Source of the DNA: Diadophis punctatus similis
Taxonomy: Eukaryota; Chordata; Lepidosauria; Squamata; Dipsadidae
Assembly: GCA_023053685.1 (NCBI GenBank)
Contig: JALIGW010000003.1
Span: 143,308,508-143,372,507, forward strand
Direction of reading: 5' to 3'
DNA: 64,000 bases
Under the pieces are notes generated by a model. It was not told the origin of the DNA and did no database searches. It saw only the letters and a program-made list of their open reading frames with translations. This document shows positions 31,894 to 42,635 of this stretch, piece after piece. The number at the start of each line of letters is the position of its first letter. Position 1 is the first letter of the stretch. A program made the position numbers and the translations under genes.

Positions 31894-34418
31894 TTTTTAT
31901 TCAAAAAGTTTTATTAGTACAAAATTACATAAGTAGTAGCAAAATATTAAATATAAAGTACAAACATTTTTGTTTTTTTCTCCCCCCCCCCGAACCCACC
32001 CCCTTCCCTCCCCACCTCCCCCCCGGACTTCCCAGAGATAATACAGGGCATAATAATAAATTTAAATTGTTAATAAAAAGAAAAAAAAAGAAAAAAAAGA
32101 ACACTATTTTTAAAAAACTTCAACTCCAGATTATACACTAATAATATATCGCATTTGTATACAATAGTAAAGATACAAAAAAGAAAAAGAAAAAGAAAAA
32201 AAGAGAAATCTCTTTAACAATACAAACAAACAAACCTCCTACCTCCTCCCTTCAATCCTCTATCTTATACAAAGTAAATGTTATATAAATAATAACTAAA
32301 TATAAAATACAAAAATCTTAAACTGATATTATTGACATTAAAAATAACCTCTAAGATAAAACTTAACTAAATGTTACATAAGTAATCATCAAATATTAAA
32401 TTTCATCATGATATTAATAACATAATATTATTCTAAATTAACTTACTAACTTCAATAAACAAAAAAAGAAAGGGAAAAAAGAATAAACAAATCTTCAACA
32501 AACTATATATATCTAATATTATTAACATTAAAAGTAACCTCAAAGTTATATAAAACTTAGCTAAATATTGCATAGGTAATCATTAATTAGGGAAAAGGAA
32601 AAATGCAATCATATTAGTCTCTATCCGTCCAATATATTTCAACATCACATTGTTTTGTATCTTGATAGTTCATCTTTTAATAGTTCAGTAAATTCGAATT
32701 TGTCGACTCGTCTCCCATCTGATCCCAAACCTCCATCTCCTTTTCCCCAGCTATCTGGTTCTGGCACTCCTTTTGTGTTTTTGAATCTATTTCCTTTTGA
32801 TCCATCAAAGATGGCTTCCCCTCCTCCTCCTCTTTTATTTTCATACATCCTTCCTCTGGAATCTTGGATATATCAGCCTTTAAAACATTGACATAAAATT
32901 CAGTAGCTTTTTTTATCGTGTTGAGCCGGTATCTTTTTCCAGAAAATTTCACTGCTACTCCAACTGGCGCTTCCCATTTATATTGTAAATTTAATCTCTT
33001 AAATTCATCAATCAAAAAAGTGTAGCTTTTTCTGGCTTTAAGCATTTTAGAGGGGATTTCTTTCCAAATCTTTAGTTCCTGACCATTCACCATGAGATTA
33101 TTGTTAAACGTTGCTTGTATAATTCTATTCCGTAAAGCTCTTGTGGTAAAATATATGACAATGTCCCTTGGTAAATGCTTTTGTTTAGCGTACCACGAAT
33201 TGATTCTGTATATTTTGTCGATTTGTGTAGCCAATTCCACTTTAGAAATTCCAGACACCTGATCCAATACATCAACCATCCTTCCTTTTAAATTTTCATA
33301 TAATCCTTCTTTCAAACCTCTGACCCTTATAGCAACTTCCATGGATCTGAACTGTGTCATCAAGACCTCTTTTTCAAAATTTGCAATATCATTTTGGATT
33401 TTATCTATGTAATTCACCGAGGTTGCCAAAGCTTGTTTATTTGTTTCAATACGTTCTGCCAAAACTTCAATATTTGTTGCTAAACCTTTGCAAACCTCTA
33501 ACACATCAAATCTGAGTTGTTGATTCATATTCTTCAAAGCAGCCTGCATTTTTTGTCTATCTCACTTATTTTCTGATTAAATTCCAAAGTAAGGTTCATG
33601 TTTCATAATCTTTAAATTATTTAATAAATTTTCAGGTGTCAAAGGCTGTGGAGGTGTTAGCTCAGTATTAAGTTGCATTTTAGAAATATATCCAGATGTA
33701 TAGTCATTTCTTTTAGTCAAAACAATCTTTCCAGATTTTGAAGCCATTATGGTGTTTCAAAAGAGTACAAAGAAGAAAGAAAGCCAGGTGCCTGATTAAA
33801 GTTCTTTCCAGTTTAAAAACCAGGTAGTCTTTTATTATTGGAAATATTTCAATTATAACTTTAATCCAGGGTTAGGAGACAGAGAAAGAAAAAACCATTT
33901 TTCCAAGTTAAAAGTTTCCATAAGAGAGAAAAAAAAAGCCTCTGGGAAAACAAAAGTCACTTTCACTTCTCAATCACCATATTGTTACTTTGTTTCCTTT
34001 GTTCCCTTGCCGAAGTGAAAGCTTGCCCAGGAGTTGAAAAAAAAAGAAAAAAGAGGTTTCAATACTTGCCCATCTCACGCCTGTTTCTCTCTGTCTGCTT
34101 CTGTAGTTCAAATGTAATTATAAATCCCATTCTTGAAGCAGCGGCTGGTCACGACATCTAGCTCCGCAAAGGCGGAGGTTTCCTGATCTTCGGAGCTGGA
34201 GACAGGCTGCATGGGGAGCTCTCCCTTCGCGCCCTACCAGATGGCTCCTAGGGCGCTGGGGGGGGCTCTACCCCACCTGTCAAGCTCTCATCTCTCCCCT
34301 TTGCCCGGGGAAGAGATTTCAAAGCCGCCAGACAGCTGTTCTGGCGGCTTTTAATGAAGATCGGAAAGGCGCCCGACAAGGGGACGTCCGCGATGGCGCG
34401 CTCCAAACCGGAAGTCTC
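31894..34418 (-). mobile_element. L1-type element lacking ORF2 (half-L1-like)
   Basis: GCCCCAGCATGTTTT lies at 31879-31893 and 34419-34433 as a 15-bp target duplication. On the minus strand the order is a GC-rich 5' UTR (34418-33748), ORF1 (33747-32677) and a 3' region of about 780 bp. The 3' region has a G-rich purine tract (the C-run at 31983-32030 on this strand) and an A-rich end. The roughly 3.8-kb ORF2 with endonuclease and RT is absent, although both ends of the element are present. It must have been mobilised by another L1. Confidence 0.8.
32677..33747 (-). pseudogene. L1 ORF1 (RNA-binding chaperone), frameshifted
   Basis: L1 ORF1 proteins coat the element RNA and are needed for retrotransposition. 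The main open part (33549-32677, 290 codons) has an N-terminal coiled-coil-like region. The RRM-like and C-terminal domains follow, with recognisable stretches such as MEVAIRVRGLKEG, LPRDIVIYFTTRALRNRI and LMVNGQELKIWKEIP. The natural start is probably ATG at 33747 (MASKSGKIVLTKRN). Two frame changes, one of them loss of an A in the run near 33551, separate this start from the main frame, so the gene is broken. The remaining protein is of usual ORF1 length. Confidence 0.8.
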
Positions 34419-35157
34419 GCCCCAGCATGTTTTAATGTGTGTGCCTAATATAAGCCCTACCCCCCAAAATAAGCCCTACTTAAGAGGATGCACCGCCCAT
34501 TCCATCTGGTTGCTTGCAAGGCAGGTGGCGGTGGAGCTGCCCTATGCACCCTGCACCACCTTATGTCAGAGCCCCCTCAGCCAGGCCATCCACACCCTGA
34601 CATCAGCAGCCATATGCAGCAGGAGCCCCTGTGACCGCCAACCCACTTCTACTTGCTCACGGCCATAATGGAGCAGGAGGCCGAGTGGTGTGCTGGTACC
34701 GCAGCTGCGAGGTGAGGCAGGTGTCATGGCCCGGCTGTGGGGGCCCTGAGGTAAGCCAGTGCAGGGCACATGGGGCAGCTCCACCCCACTGCCTCACCTC
34801 GTGGCTGTGGCACCAGCAGAAGCAGAAGTGGGCCGGCGGTCACACAGGGTCCTGCTGGATGGGGCTACTGGAGCCGCCACCGCGAGGTGATGTATGTGTT
34901 GGGGCGTGAATGGCCTGGCTTTGCGGGGGCCCTGAAGAAAACTGGTGCAGGGCGTGTAGGGCACTGACACTCTGTGAGCAAGCAGAAAAAGTGGGCCTCT
35001 CATATATTGGCGGGGGGGGAAGACACCCCCCAAAATAAGCTGTAGTGTTTATTTTGGGGCCCAAAAGAAAATAAGACCTGGTCTTATTTTCAGAGAAACA
35101 TGGGTATGTGGTGGTCTGGAACCAAACCTGCAACATCGCTAAGGCACACCTATACTG

Positions 35158-35606
35158 TTATGACAAAATGATGACATGTTTATAGTGACATGATTGCAAA
35201 ATTTTTGTCACTACATCCTAATGTCTGAGACAAGGATGCAGGTTACAGATTCATATGAGAATGCTATTATATATGTTGCCATTTGCCCTCTGAGCCCTGT
35301 TCACCGCACCCTATAGCATCCATAACTGAAGTTTAGGTAGAGAACACATCATTGTTGCAGTCAGTAAGCTTACAAAAACAGTTACATTTCTATTTGCATA
35401 TCAACTAAGGCACAGGGACAATTGACACACAGAAATACACAAAGGTAAGCTTTGTAATATTTCTAGTGTTGCTTTCTGCTCATTTTTATCCTAAGACTGA
35501 GATCACATAGAAACAAATGCAGGTTTACAAATGCAAGTTTTCACGTTCATTTTCCAAATTGAATGTTTCATTCACTCTGTCCTCATCACAAATTATACCA
35601 TTGTAC
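35158..35606. other. No gene or clear repeat seen
   Basis: Unique-looking AT-rich sequence to the right of the nested block, ending at a hAT copy. Confidence 0.6.
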
Positions 35607-35870
35607 CAGTGGTGGGTTCCTGCCAGAGCTGTCCAGTGCGTAACTCCGGTAGGAAGCGGCCGATTGCGCAATTTGTGCCTGACCGCTCCGGAGCCCTCTC
35701 CACCAGTCCATCGCGCGCGTCGCCATCTTTTTCTGAGAATTTTTGGCCGATTTTGCTTCTGAATCGCACTGAAATCTCTCTCTCGCACGCGTCCCCTCGT
35801 GAAATTTCGGCGAGATTTTGCTTCCGTGCATGCGTTAAATTCTGTGCTAAATTCCTTGGGTGTTTTTTTA
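35607..35870 (+). mobile_element. hAT-type MITE, CAGGGGTGGG family, right end lost
   Basis: Starts CAGTGGTGGGTTCCTGCC, as at 44343, with which it shares aggaagc/ggccgattgcgcaatttg. The right inverted end and duplication (CATTGTAC is on the left at 35599-35606) could not be found, so the copy is truncated; its right border is approximate. Confidence 0.75.
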
Positions 35871-37129
35871 GGCCTTCCAGCACATGCCAATGCTTTTAAA
35901 TCTTGATGACATGGAATGCATCTCTGAAATTCTGGGGTCCCAATCATTTTTTGTCATACTATTTGTTCTAGAAATGTTTCATTTCAATGCCTGTTCCCTG
36001 TTCCCTAGTTGCAAGGTTGAACTTTGCCTATCTACTTCCCTACCCTTTTTCTTAACCTCTTTCCTGCTTGGATAGATAGCAAGACTAGAAAAGGATGTTC
36101 AGAAGGGAAACTGTGTTGGCTCCTATTATCTGCAAATTGCCAATCATTCATCAGTAGCAAAACATGTCTTTGGAATATTCAGACATGTGGAGGCATTTTC
36201 AAGAAACATTGTAAATGATCTCTTTCTGTAAAAAGAATAAAATAACAGCACACCCTTAATATTGAGTGAAAATTGGTGACTGACAAGAGACAAACAATTC
36301 CCCCAATTCTTTAGTCAATGTAATAACTGTTAATTATGTGAAATGAAGCAATTTCCCCCTGTTATAAAGGAGGGATGGTTTCTAAATATGTCTGCTGTTT
36401 GGAAATGCATGGCCCTTCAATCTAAAAAGAGAGTGCTATTTGAGTTGTTCCATTTGTTTGGGAAAATAGGTCCAAATTGATTAAACTAATCATTTTATTC
36501 TAACTGCTCTTTTTTAAAGGCAACTGCTGATTGCATGCCCCTTTTGTAGCTACAGCAAAGCCCAAAATGGTACAACATAACCATCTTGCCAGTTGTCACA
36601 ACTATTTGCTCATTCTTTAATTAAGCATAATATAGGAAACTGTATAATTCACATCTAATTAGAGAACATCTCCTTCAGTCATAAGGCAATATGGTTTGGA
36701 GAGAGAGAGAAAAGTAAGTAGTGGTGTGGATGTCAAAATGCCTGTTGTTGATGTCCCATTCTTTTGGACAAAAGACCAGAACTGCCATCAGATTGTTTGT
36801 TTCACCTCTTCCTTCTCAACATCTTCTGAAATACGGGAGAAATGTTCATTCACTGAAATAGCCTGAAATCTAATAAAGATCTACAGCTCCAATAGAAAGT
36901 TAAGTGTATTTAAGATCAATGATTGAGTGGGCTTAACCAACAAACAAGCAAACAAACCTATTCAGATCTCTTTTGAATTGAGGCTAAATGGCTTTATTGT
37001 TGTGCAGTCAAAGGATCACCTCTCCTACCCAGATTGAGCCCAAGCTATACTTCAGAGGGGCTGCCGAGGGTCCTCATTCTACATAAGAAGTAGGTAATGG
37101 AGGGGCACAAATGTGCCTTCTTGTGATAG
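35871..37129. other. No gene or clear repeat seen
   Basis: Unique-looking AT-rich sequence. No domain was recognised in the short frames at 35884-36218. Confidence 0.6.
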
Positions 37130-37137
37130 CCAAGACC

Positions 37138-37282
37138 AGCAGTGGATTGCTCCTGGTTCGGCCCGGTTCTCTGAACCGGTAGCGCCGGCAGTGGGAGGCT
37201 CCACCCACCTGCCCAGGATGCATGCGCAGAAGCATCACGCACACATGAACCAGTAGCAACAGGTTTTAGAACCCACTACTAT
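37138..37282 (+). mobile_element. Very short hAT-type MITE (145 bp)
   Basis: CCAAGACC flanks it (37130-37137 and 37283-37290). The ends AGCAGTGGATTGCTCC and AGAACCCACTACTAT and the inner ccggttctctgaaccggtag resemble the CAGGGGTGGG family. It is the smallest copy. Confidence 0.8.
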
Positions 37283-37290
37283 CCAAGACC

Positions 37291-38208
37291 CTTTGAAATA
37301 TGTTAACCTCTAAAGTGTAGAGCATCTCTATCGTGCTTGTTACTTACAGTGAGGTTGCAACCATTTTATTCTGATGGGGTTCTTTTGGGGGGGTATTTTA
37401 ATACTACACCAATGTTTATGTGGGGAGGTCAAAAAGGGCAAGATGGACAACCCAGTTTTGTGATATAAATGTGCTTGCAACAGCAACCCTTGCGCAAAAG
37501 CAGGAGGCTCGGATAACCACATACCACCTTGTCTATTTTCACACTGTGTGAGGGTGTGAGTTAGAGTTGCTGTCTGGTCTTCTCAAAAGGATCTGCAGCC
37601 ACAAAGACAAGCTTCTCCCTTCCCTCAGGCATTCATCCATTTTCTCAGATCTGTACTCACAGGCTACCAAGGTGGTGTTCCAGCTGTCTTTCTAATTGAG
37701 CCACATCCTGGTGATTTCAAGGATGTGCTGATGTTCAGAGGTAGCCTCATTCTACCCAATCTTACAGAAGCAAATGATACGACAGAAAGGGTGAAGAAAG
37801 GTGAAAGCAAACAGCCTACAGACAAGGAAGCACAGGTGACATCTGTATATTGGCAGCTATTAAAAGCAGGCCAGGACCACAAACTATGGTGAACAGCATG
37901 TCCTGGTAGGAGTCCTGCCTGGAGAGTGAAGCTTTGCCAAGAGCTCAGTAGCTACTAGAAAAAGGAACAACCCACACTGAAGCAGCTTCTCATTCCAACC
38001 AGTGCAATAACTTTTAGAAGAAGGCAAAAGTGGTATGTCACTTTAAAGACTTTGAGACTTTTATTTGAACTGAGTATTAAAAGAATAAGTGTTAAAGGAA
38101 TGAATATTAAAGATGTACTTATGTGGCAAAATTACCTTGCAAGCTCATTAAAATGTAGAGTTGACCAGGAACAATAGACTGCATATAACAATATACATCT
38201 AACAATAT
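37291..38208. other. No gene or clear repeat seen
   Basis: Unique-looking sequence up to a large dinucleotide array. Confidence 0.6.
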
Positions 38209-38449
<241 letters not shown>

Positions 38450-38458
38450 CATATAACA

Positions 38459-39420
38459 ATAGACACCTAGAATACTGCATCCAGTTTTGGTCAACACACT
38501 ATATAAAAGATGCTGAGACTCTAGAAAGAGTGCAGAGAAGAGCAACAAAGATGATTAGGGGCCTGGAGGCTAAAACATACGATGAACGGTTGCAGGAACT
38601 GGGCATGGCTAGTCTAGTGAAGAGAAAGACCAAGGGTGACATGATAGCAGTGTTCCAATATTTGAGGGGTTGTCACAGAGAGGAGAGGGACAACCTATTT
38701 TCCAAAGCACCCAAAGGCCAGACAATGAACAATGGATGGAAACAGATCAAGGAGAGTGTCAGGGTTCCAAATAGCATCCAAAATTAAATTAGAGTCTGAG
38801 TCTAAGTGTTCCTCAAAGTCGCAATTTCTTATTAGAGCCATGTTGGTACATCTGGGTGAAACTAGAATCTGAAGTCCCCAGGGTTTCACCACCCAGTTGA
38901 AAGTTCAAGCCCTTATCCCCATACCCACAAATCCATCACGTTCTCCAATCTCATAGTGCCCTGCTGGCAGAGTCCACCCGTCTCCTTCTGTGCAGGTGCA
39001 GAGGTGCAAAGACAAAGGATGACCTTGGCTTTGTTATGGCTAGAAAAGAATTTGTTATGGCTACACATACTAACAACCTCATGCCACCCCCTCCCATTTT
39101 CCTACAATAGAATAGTATAGAGTGTAGCAGGCCAAAGACTCCAAATAAAATGGCTTTGGCCTGACAGGCAGCCTCCCCTCAGGAAAAGACCATGTTCAAC
39201 CTAGAAATAAGGAGACATTTTCTGACAGTGAGAACAATCAACCATTGGAACAGTTTGCCTTCAGAAGATGTGGGTGCTTCATCACTAGGGGCTTTCAAGA
39301 AGTGACTGGATAGCCACTTGTCAGAAATGGTATAGACCAGGGTCTCCTGCTTGAGCAGGGGGTTGGACTGGATGACCTACAAGTGACCTGCCAACTCTGT
39401 TATTCTAAGTTCTAAGTTGA
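38459..39420 (+). pseudogene. CR1 LINE ORF2 C-terminus and 3' end, split
   Basis: The open part (38459-38756) translates to the CR1 C-terminal region: LEYCIQFW at the start, ERVQRRATKMIRGLE, TYDERLQELGMASL, GDMIAVFQYLRG. After a 425-bp insertion it continues as MFNLEIRRHFLTVR, NSLPSEDVG and the 3' UTR, ending tctgttattctaagttctaa. The RT core is absent (5' truncation). The insertion splits the frame. Confidence 0.88.
38757..39181 (+). mobile_element. LTR-like insertion in CR1 (probable solo LTR, 425 bp)
   Basis: It splits the CR1 frame cleanly: left AACAGATCAAGGAGAG, right GGAAAAGACCATGTTC. It begins TGTCAGGGTTCC, has AATAAA near 39144 and ends CCTCCCCTCA under a TG...CA reading. The flanks GGAGAG and GGAAAA could be a mutated duplication. 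No coding sequence. The LTR assignment rests on termini and the polyadenylation signal. Confidence 0.5.
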
Positions 39421-40498
39421 CTGTTGTTGGGGAATATGTATGATGCAATAAACTATTTTGGACAGCTTTGCTATACTGTGGTGTGTCCAATCCTTGAAAA
39501 GCAAAGAGCCCGCACATACTTCCCACCCCAACACTATTGGGGTAATGTCAAAGTCAGTCCACTTTTCTTAACTCTTTTCCACTTAGGCAGAGTTCAGGCC
39601 TTTGATTCAACACTGTATCACTTTTGTTTTTATGGCATCTAACAATTTTTTTTTCAGAACAGATGAACATTATCACCTCAAACCATGAGAGGCACAGCAT
39701 ATAAATTTAATAAATAAAAGTATTATTTTTATTTATTTATTATTTATTTTCTAATAATTGGAAAATCATCCCACACCTACAGAATTCCCTCAGATAACCA
39801 ATGAATCATTTCCTTCACATATACAGGATTATGTGTTTATTGAAAGAGAACTATGACTGCAAATGGCAAATTTATTCAGAATGCTTCTCTAACCCTTACT
39901 CAATACAATCAATAAACATGTTGACATATTTTATAAATTGCAGCAAAAGATAATTAAATGATGACAATGGCTGCTGTTTGTGTAAACTCTCTTCTTTCAT
40001 TCTTCTGCATGACTTTTTAAAAAAAGATGTAGCTCTTTTAATGAATAGCAGAATGCTATCACGGTCACGTGAGGGTTGAATCAGTTCTTCTGAATTATTT
40101 CTGATCAGTTTGTATTAAAGAGTAAGAATGATATGGAGACGTGAAGCAAAATATTTTAGAGTTAGAAAAGTATGTATGTATATTAGAAATTTACAAAGTG
40201 GGAAAAGACCACATCTTTGATTGTTGGAAAGGAAGGAGAAGAGTAGGAAAAAAGGGGAAAGAAAAGAGGATTAAAATAGAAATAAAATAAGAGGGGAAAA
40301 GACTAAAAGATAGATATTAAGATGAACAGAAACATGAGAGATGTATTAAAAATGAAATTATAATGAAATGTAACTATTATATATATATAGGTTCAAAACC
40401 CAGTAAGGGTATGGCTATCTGACGAGAGCTAAATAGCTCGAAATAGATCTATAATAGTCTCCCATTATTTTCATTTATCAGCAAAAAAATGCTACACT

Positions 40499-40499
<1 letters not shown>
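39421..40499. other. No gene seen; LINE-like tail near 39693-39750
   Basis: A gcacagcatataaatttaat plus aaataaaag tail and ATTT units appear near the start. The rest is AT-rich unique-looking sequence, with a short TA run at about 40380. Confidence 0.5.

Positions 40500-40552
<53 letters not shown>
40500..40552 (+). repeat. (AC)n microsatellite
   Basis: About 26 AC units abutting the end of a transposon. Confidence 0.97.
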
Positions 40553-40555
<3 letters not shown>

Positions 40556-41069
40556 GGAGTATAAGACGCACCGGAGTATAAGACACACCTTAGTTTTGGG
40601 GGAGGAAAATGGGGAAAAAAATCTACCTACCAGGTATTCATCTGGCTAGCATCCTTAGTCTGTTCAGCTTTAGCAGATTATTTTATCCTCCTGGTTAGGG
40701 TTGAAAAAGCCTTTTTCTGAGGGAGTAGGAATGAAAGGAAGCCTGCAAAGACTTAAGGCAAAAAAAAACTGCTTCGGAGGGAGTAGGAATAAAAATAAAT
40801 GCAGCAAGCCAGGAAGATCATTAGCACCACATTAGGGCTGAAAAGCACCGCTTTTTCAGAGGGAGTAGGAATGAAAACAAGCCTGCAAAGACTTAGGACT
40901 GGAAAAAACCTTCTTTGGAGGGAATAGGAAGCCAGGAAGATCGTTAGCATCTTGTTAGGGCTGAAAAAAAAGCTTCGAAAAAGCTACATTCGAAGTATAA
41001 GACGCACCCAAATTTTCAGCCTCTTTTAGGGAGGAAAAAATTGCATCTTATACTCCGAAAAATACGGTA
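40553..41069. mobile_element. DNA transposon with CGGAGTATAAGACGCACC ends
   Basis: Left cggagtataagacgcacc and right gcatcttatactccgaaaaa are inverted. The outermost left bases (expected tacggtattttt) are missing, replaced by the AC array. Inside, ggagtaggaatgaaa / gcctgcaaagacttag / gaagatcattagca segments occur two or three times, so the body grew by internal tandem duplication. No transposase frame. Confidence 0.75.
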
Positions 41070-41408
41070 TATATTGTTAAGACTATTGTATGGATGTATG
41101 AAAGCCAGGGTTGCTTCTCTTTTGATCTCGTTACTCCATATAAAAATTAACCAGACTTTCTTTCCCTACATGGGACTATACCTCTGTTGGAGCCTGACAC
41201 TATGAAAGGCAGCCTGCCTGTTAATGGCAAATTGGCACCTGCATACTAGTGTCAGTATTTTGATATCAGTAACACTTGGATCACTTGCTGCATTTCACTA
41301 AAGTCCTCTCTTGGCATTTGAACTGAGCAGTGCTTAAAAAAAATTAACATGGCTTCAATGTACATAAACTCCTAAAAAATTTCCAAGTATTGTGTTCTGT
41401 GTGACAAT
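41070..41408. other. No gene or clear repeat seen
   Basis: Unique-looking sequence between a transposon and a microsatellite. Confidence 0.55.
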
Positions 41409-41493
41409 CAAGGAAGGAAGGAAGGAAGGAAGGAAAGAAGGAAGGAAGGAAGGAAGGAAGGAAGGAAGGAAGGAAGGAAAGAAGGAAAGAAGG
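41409..41493 (+). repeat. (GGAA)n microsatellite
   Basis: About 20 units with a few interruptions (aaagaa). Confidence 0.96.
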
Positions 41494-42021
41494 AGAGAAT
41501 GCCTGAAGAATCCCATCCCATCACTGGGAGTCCAGGCGCTTCAGCAAGTTTTCTATCTCTTTCTCTGGGCTGGGATGAGGAGTGAGAATAGCTTTTAAAT
41601 TTGGGAGGAAGTCCTAGGCCCAAAACTGCAACAACTATGATAAAGAGGTGATTGAAGAGGCCATGGTAATGTGCCAATTCCTGTCCTTGTTCTCCCTTTA
41701 GGATTCCTTGTCCTCTCTGGCACTTTGCCTTCTTCTTAGCTTACTGCTTCATTACACTGTGGCGTCTTCTAAGAATTTCAGCCCCAAATCATTTTCAAGA
41801 AAAAGTTTGCCTGCTTCTACACATGTTGCAGTCTGTTATTTCACCTCCTACTCATCCCCACCAAAAAAACAGTGAAAAAGTTGAAAAGATATCAATGAGT
41901 AACCCCTACTCTTCGTTGTTCCTGATTGTGGCTCTCTTACCATTGCTTTTATCTATTTGTTAGCTGTTTTTCAGGTTCTATTTTGGAATTAAGCTGAATA
42001 GTGACATTTCAATATCTTTTA
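41494..42021. other. No gene or clear repeat seen
   Basis: Unique-looking sequence up to the palindromic MITE. Confidence 0.55.
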
Positions 42022-42235
42022 CAAAGGTGCTTTTCAAAAGGCAACTGGATTTTCTTGGGTTTTTTTTTCTTGAGAATGTTTCACTTCTCATCCAAGAAGC
42101 TTCTTCAGTTCAACTTCTTCAGAACCGAAAAAGTTCTGGATGAGAAGTGAAACGAAAATCCAAGAAAGTCCACTGACTTTTTGAAAAGCACCTTTTGGAC
42201 AATTATGACCTGAATTATTGAGAATATGCAGACAA
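42022..42235. mobile_element. Palindromic MITE, best-preserved hairpin
   Basis: Left arm acaaaggtgcttttcaaaag, ggcaactggattttcttggg, cacttctcatccaagaag; right arm ttctggatgagaagtgaaac, ccaagaaagtcca, tttttgaaaagcaccttttg. A loop of about 35 bp contains cttcttcag twice. Arms are roughly 85-90 bp. Confidence 0.85.
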
Positions 42236-42323
42236 TAGCTCTACATTTTCTTCTCATCCCTCGGAATATCAGCTAATGCTGCAGCAAATGCTTCCAACCC
42301 TGAAATCTTCTCCATGTTTATTC

Positions 42324-42627
42324 CAGTGGTGGGCTTCAAATTTTTTTACTACTGGTTCGGTGGGTGTGGCTTGGTGGGTGTGGCATGGTGGACGTGGCTT
42401 GGTGGGTATGGCAGGGGAAGGATACTGTAAAATCTCCATTCCCTCCCCACTCCAGGGGAAGGTTACTGAAAAATCCCCATTCCCTCCCGATCAGCTGGGA
42501 CTCGGGAGGCAGAGAATAGATGGGGGCGGGGCCAGTCAGATGTGGTATTTACCGGTTCTCTGAACTACTCAAAATTTCCGCTACCGGTTCTCCAGAACTG
42601 GTCAGAACCTGCTGAATCCCACCTCTG
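42324..42627. mobile_element. hAT-type MITE, CAGGGGTGGG family
   Basis: Starts CAGTGGTGGGCTTC and ends GAATCCCACCTCTG. The duplication GTTTATTC is at 42316-42323 and 42628-42635. Shares the tgggtgtggcttgg and ccggttctctgaact segments with 48527-48913. Confidence 0.92.
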
Positions 42628-42635
42628 GTTTATTC

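Larger units (their letters stand above)
31841..35104. mobile_element. DNA transposon with CCCTATTTCCCCAAAAATAAG ends, split by an L1
   Basis: Left end ccctatttccccaaaaataa and right end ttattttcagagaaacatggg are inverted. TA lies at both outer borders (31839-31840 and 35105-35106), compatible with a Tc1/mariner-like duplication. The interior after the L1 (34434-35040) is GC-rich with further aaaataagcc copies. No transposase was recognised. Confidence 0.7.
31542..35157 (+). mobile_element. Tigger1-like (pogo group) element, internally deleted, split by nested insertions
   Basis: Left end CAGGCATACCTCGTTTTAC; right end reads in reverse CAGTATAGGTGTGCCTTAGC. The outer parts (31542-31840 and 35105-35157) match my memory of Tigger1 block by block: the terminal repeat, a jump after TTTTTTACAA, AACAAAAAGATTATGA, TAGCAATAAAGT, GCTATTGCACACTTAA, CAGTATAGTGTAAACATAAC, TTATATGCACTGGGAAACCA and GGTGGTCTGGAACC. 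The transposase region is absent, so this is a deletion derivative of about 350 bp before insertion. Flanking bases are TT on both sides where TA would be expected. Confidence 0.75.
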
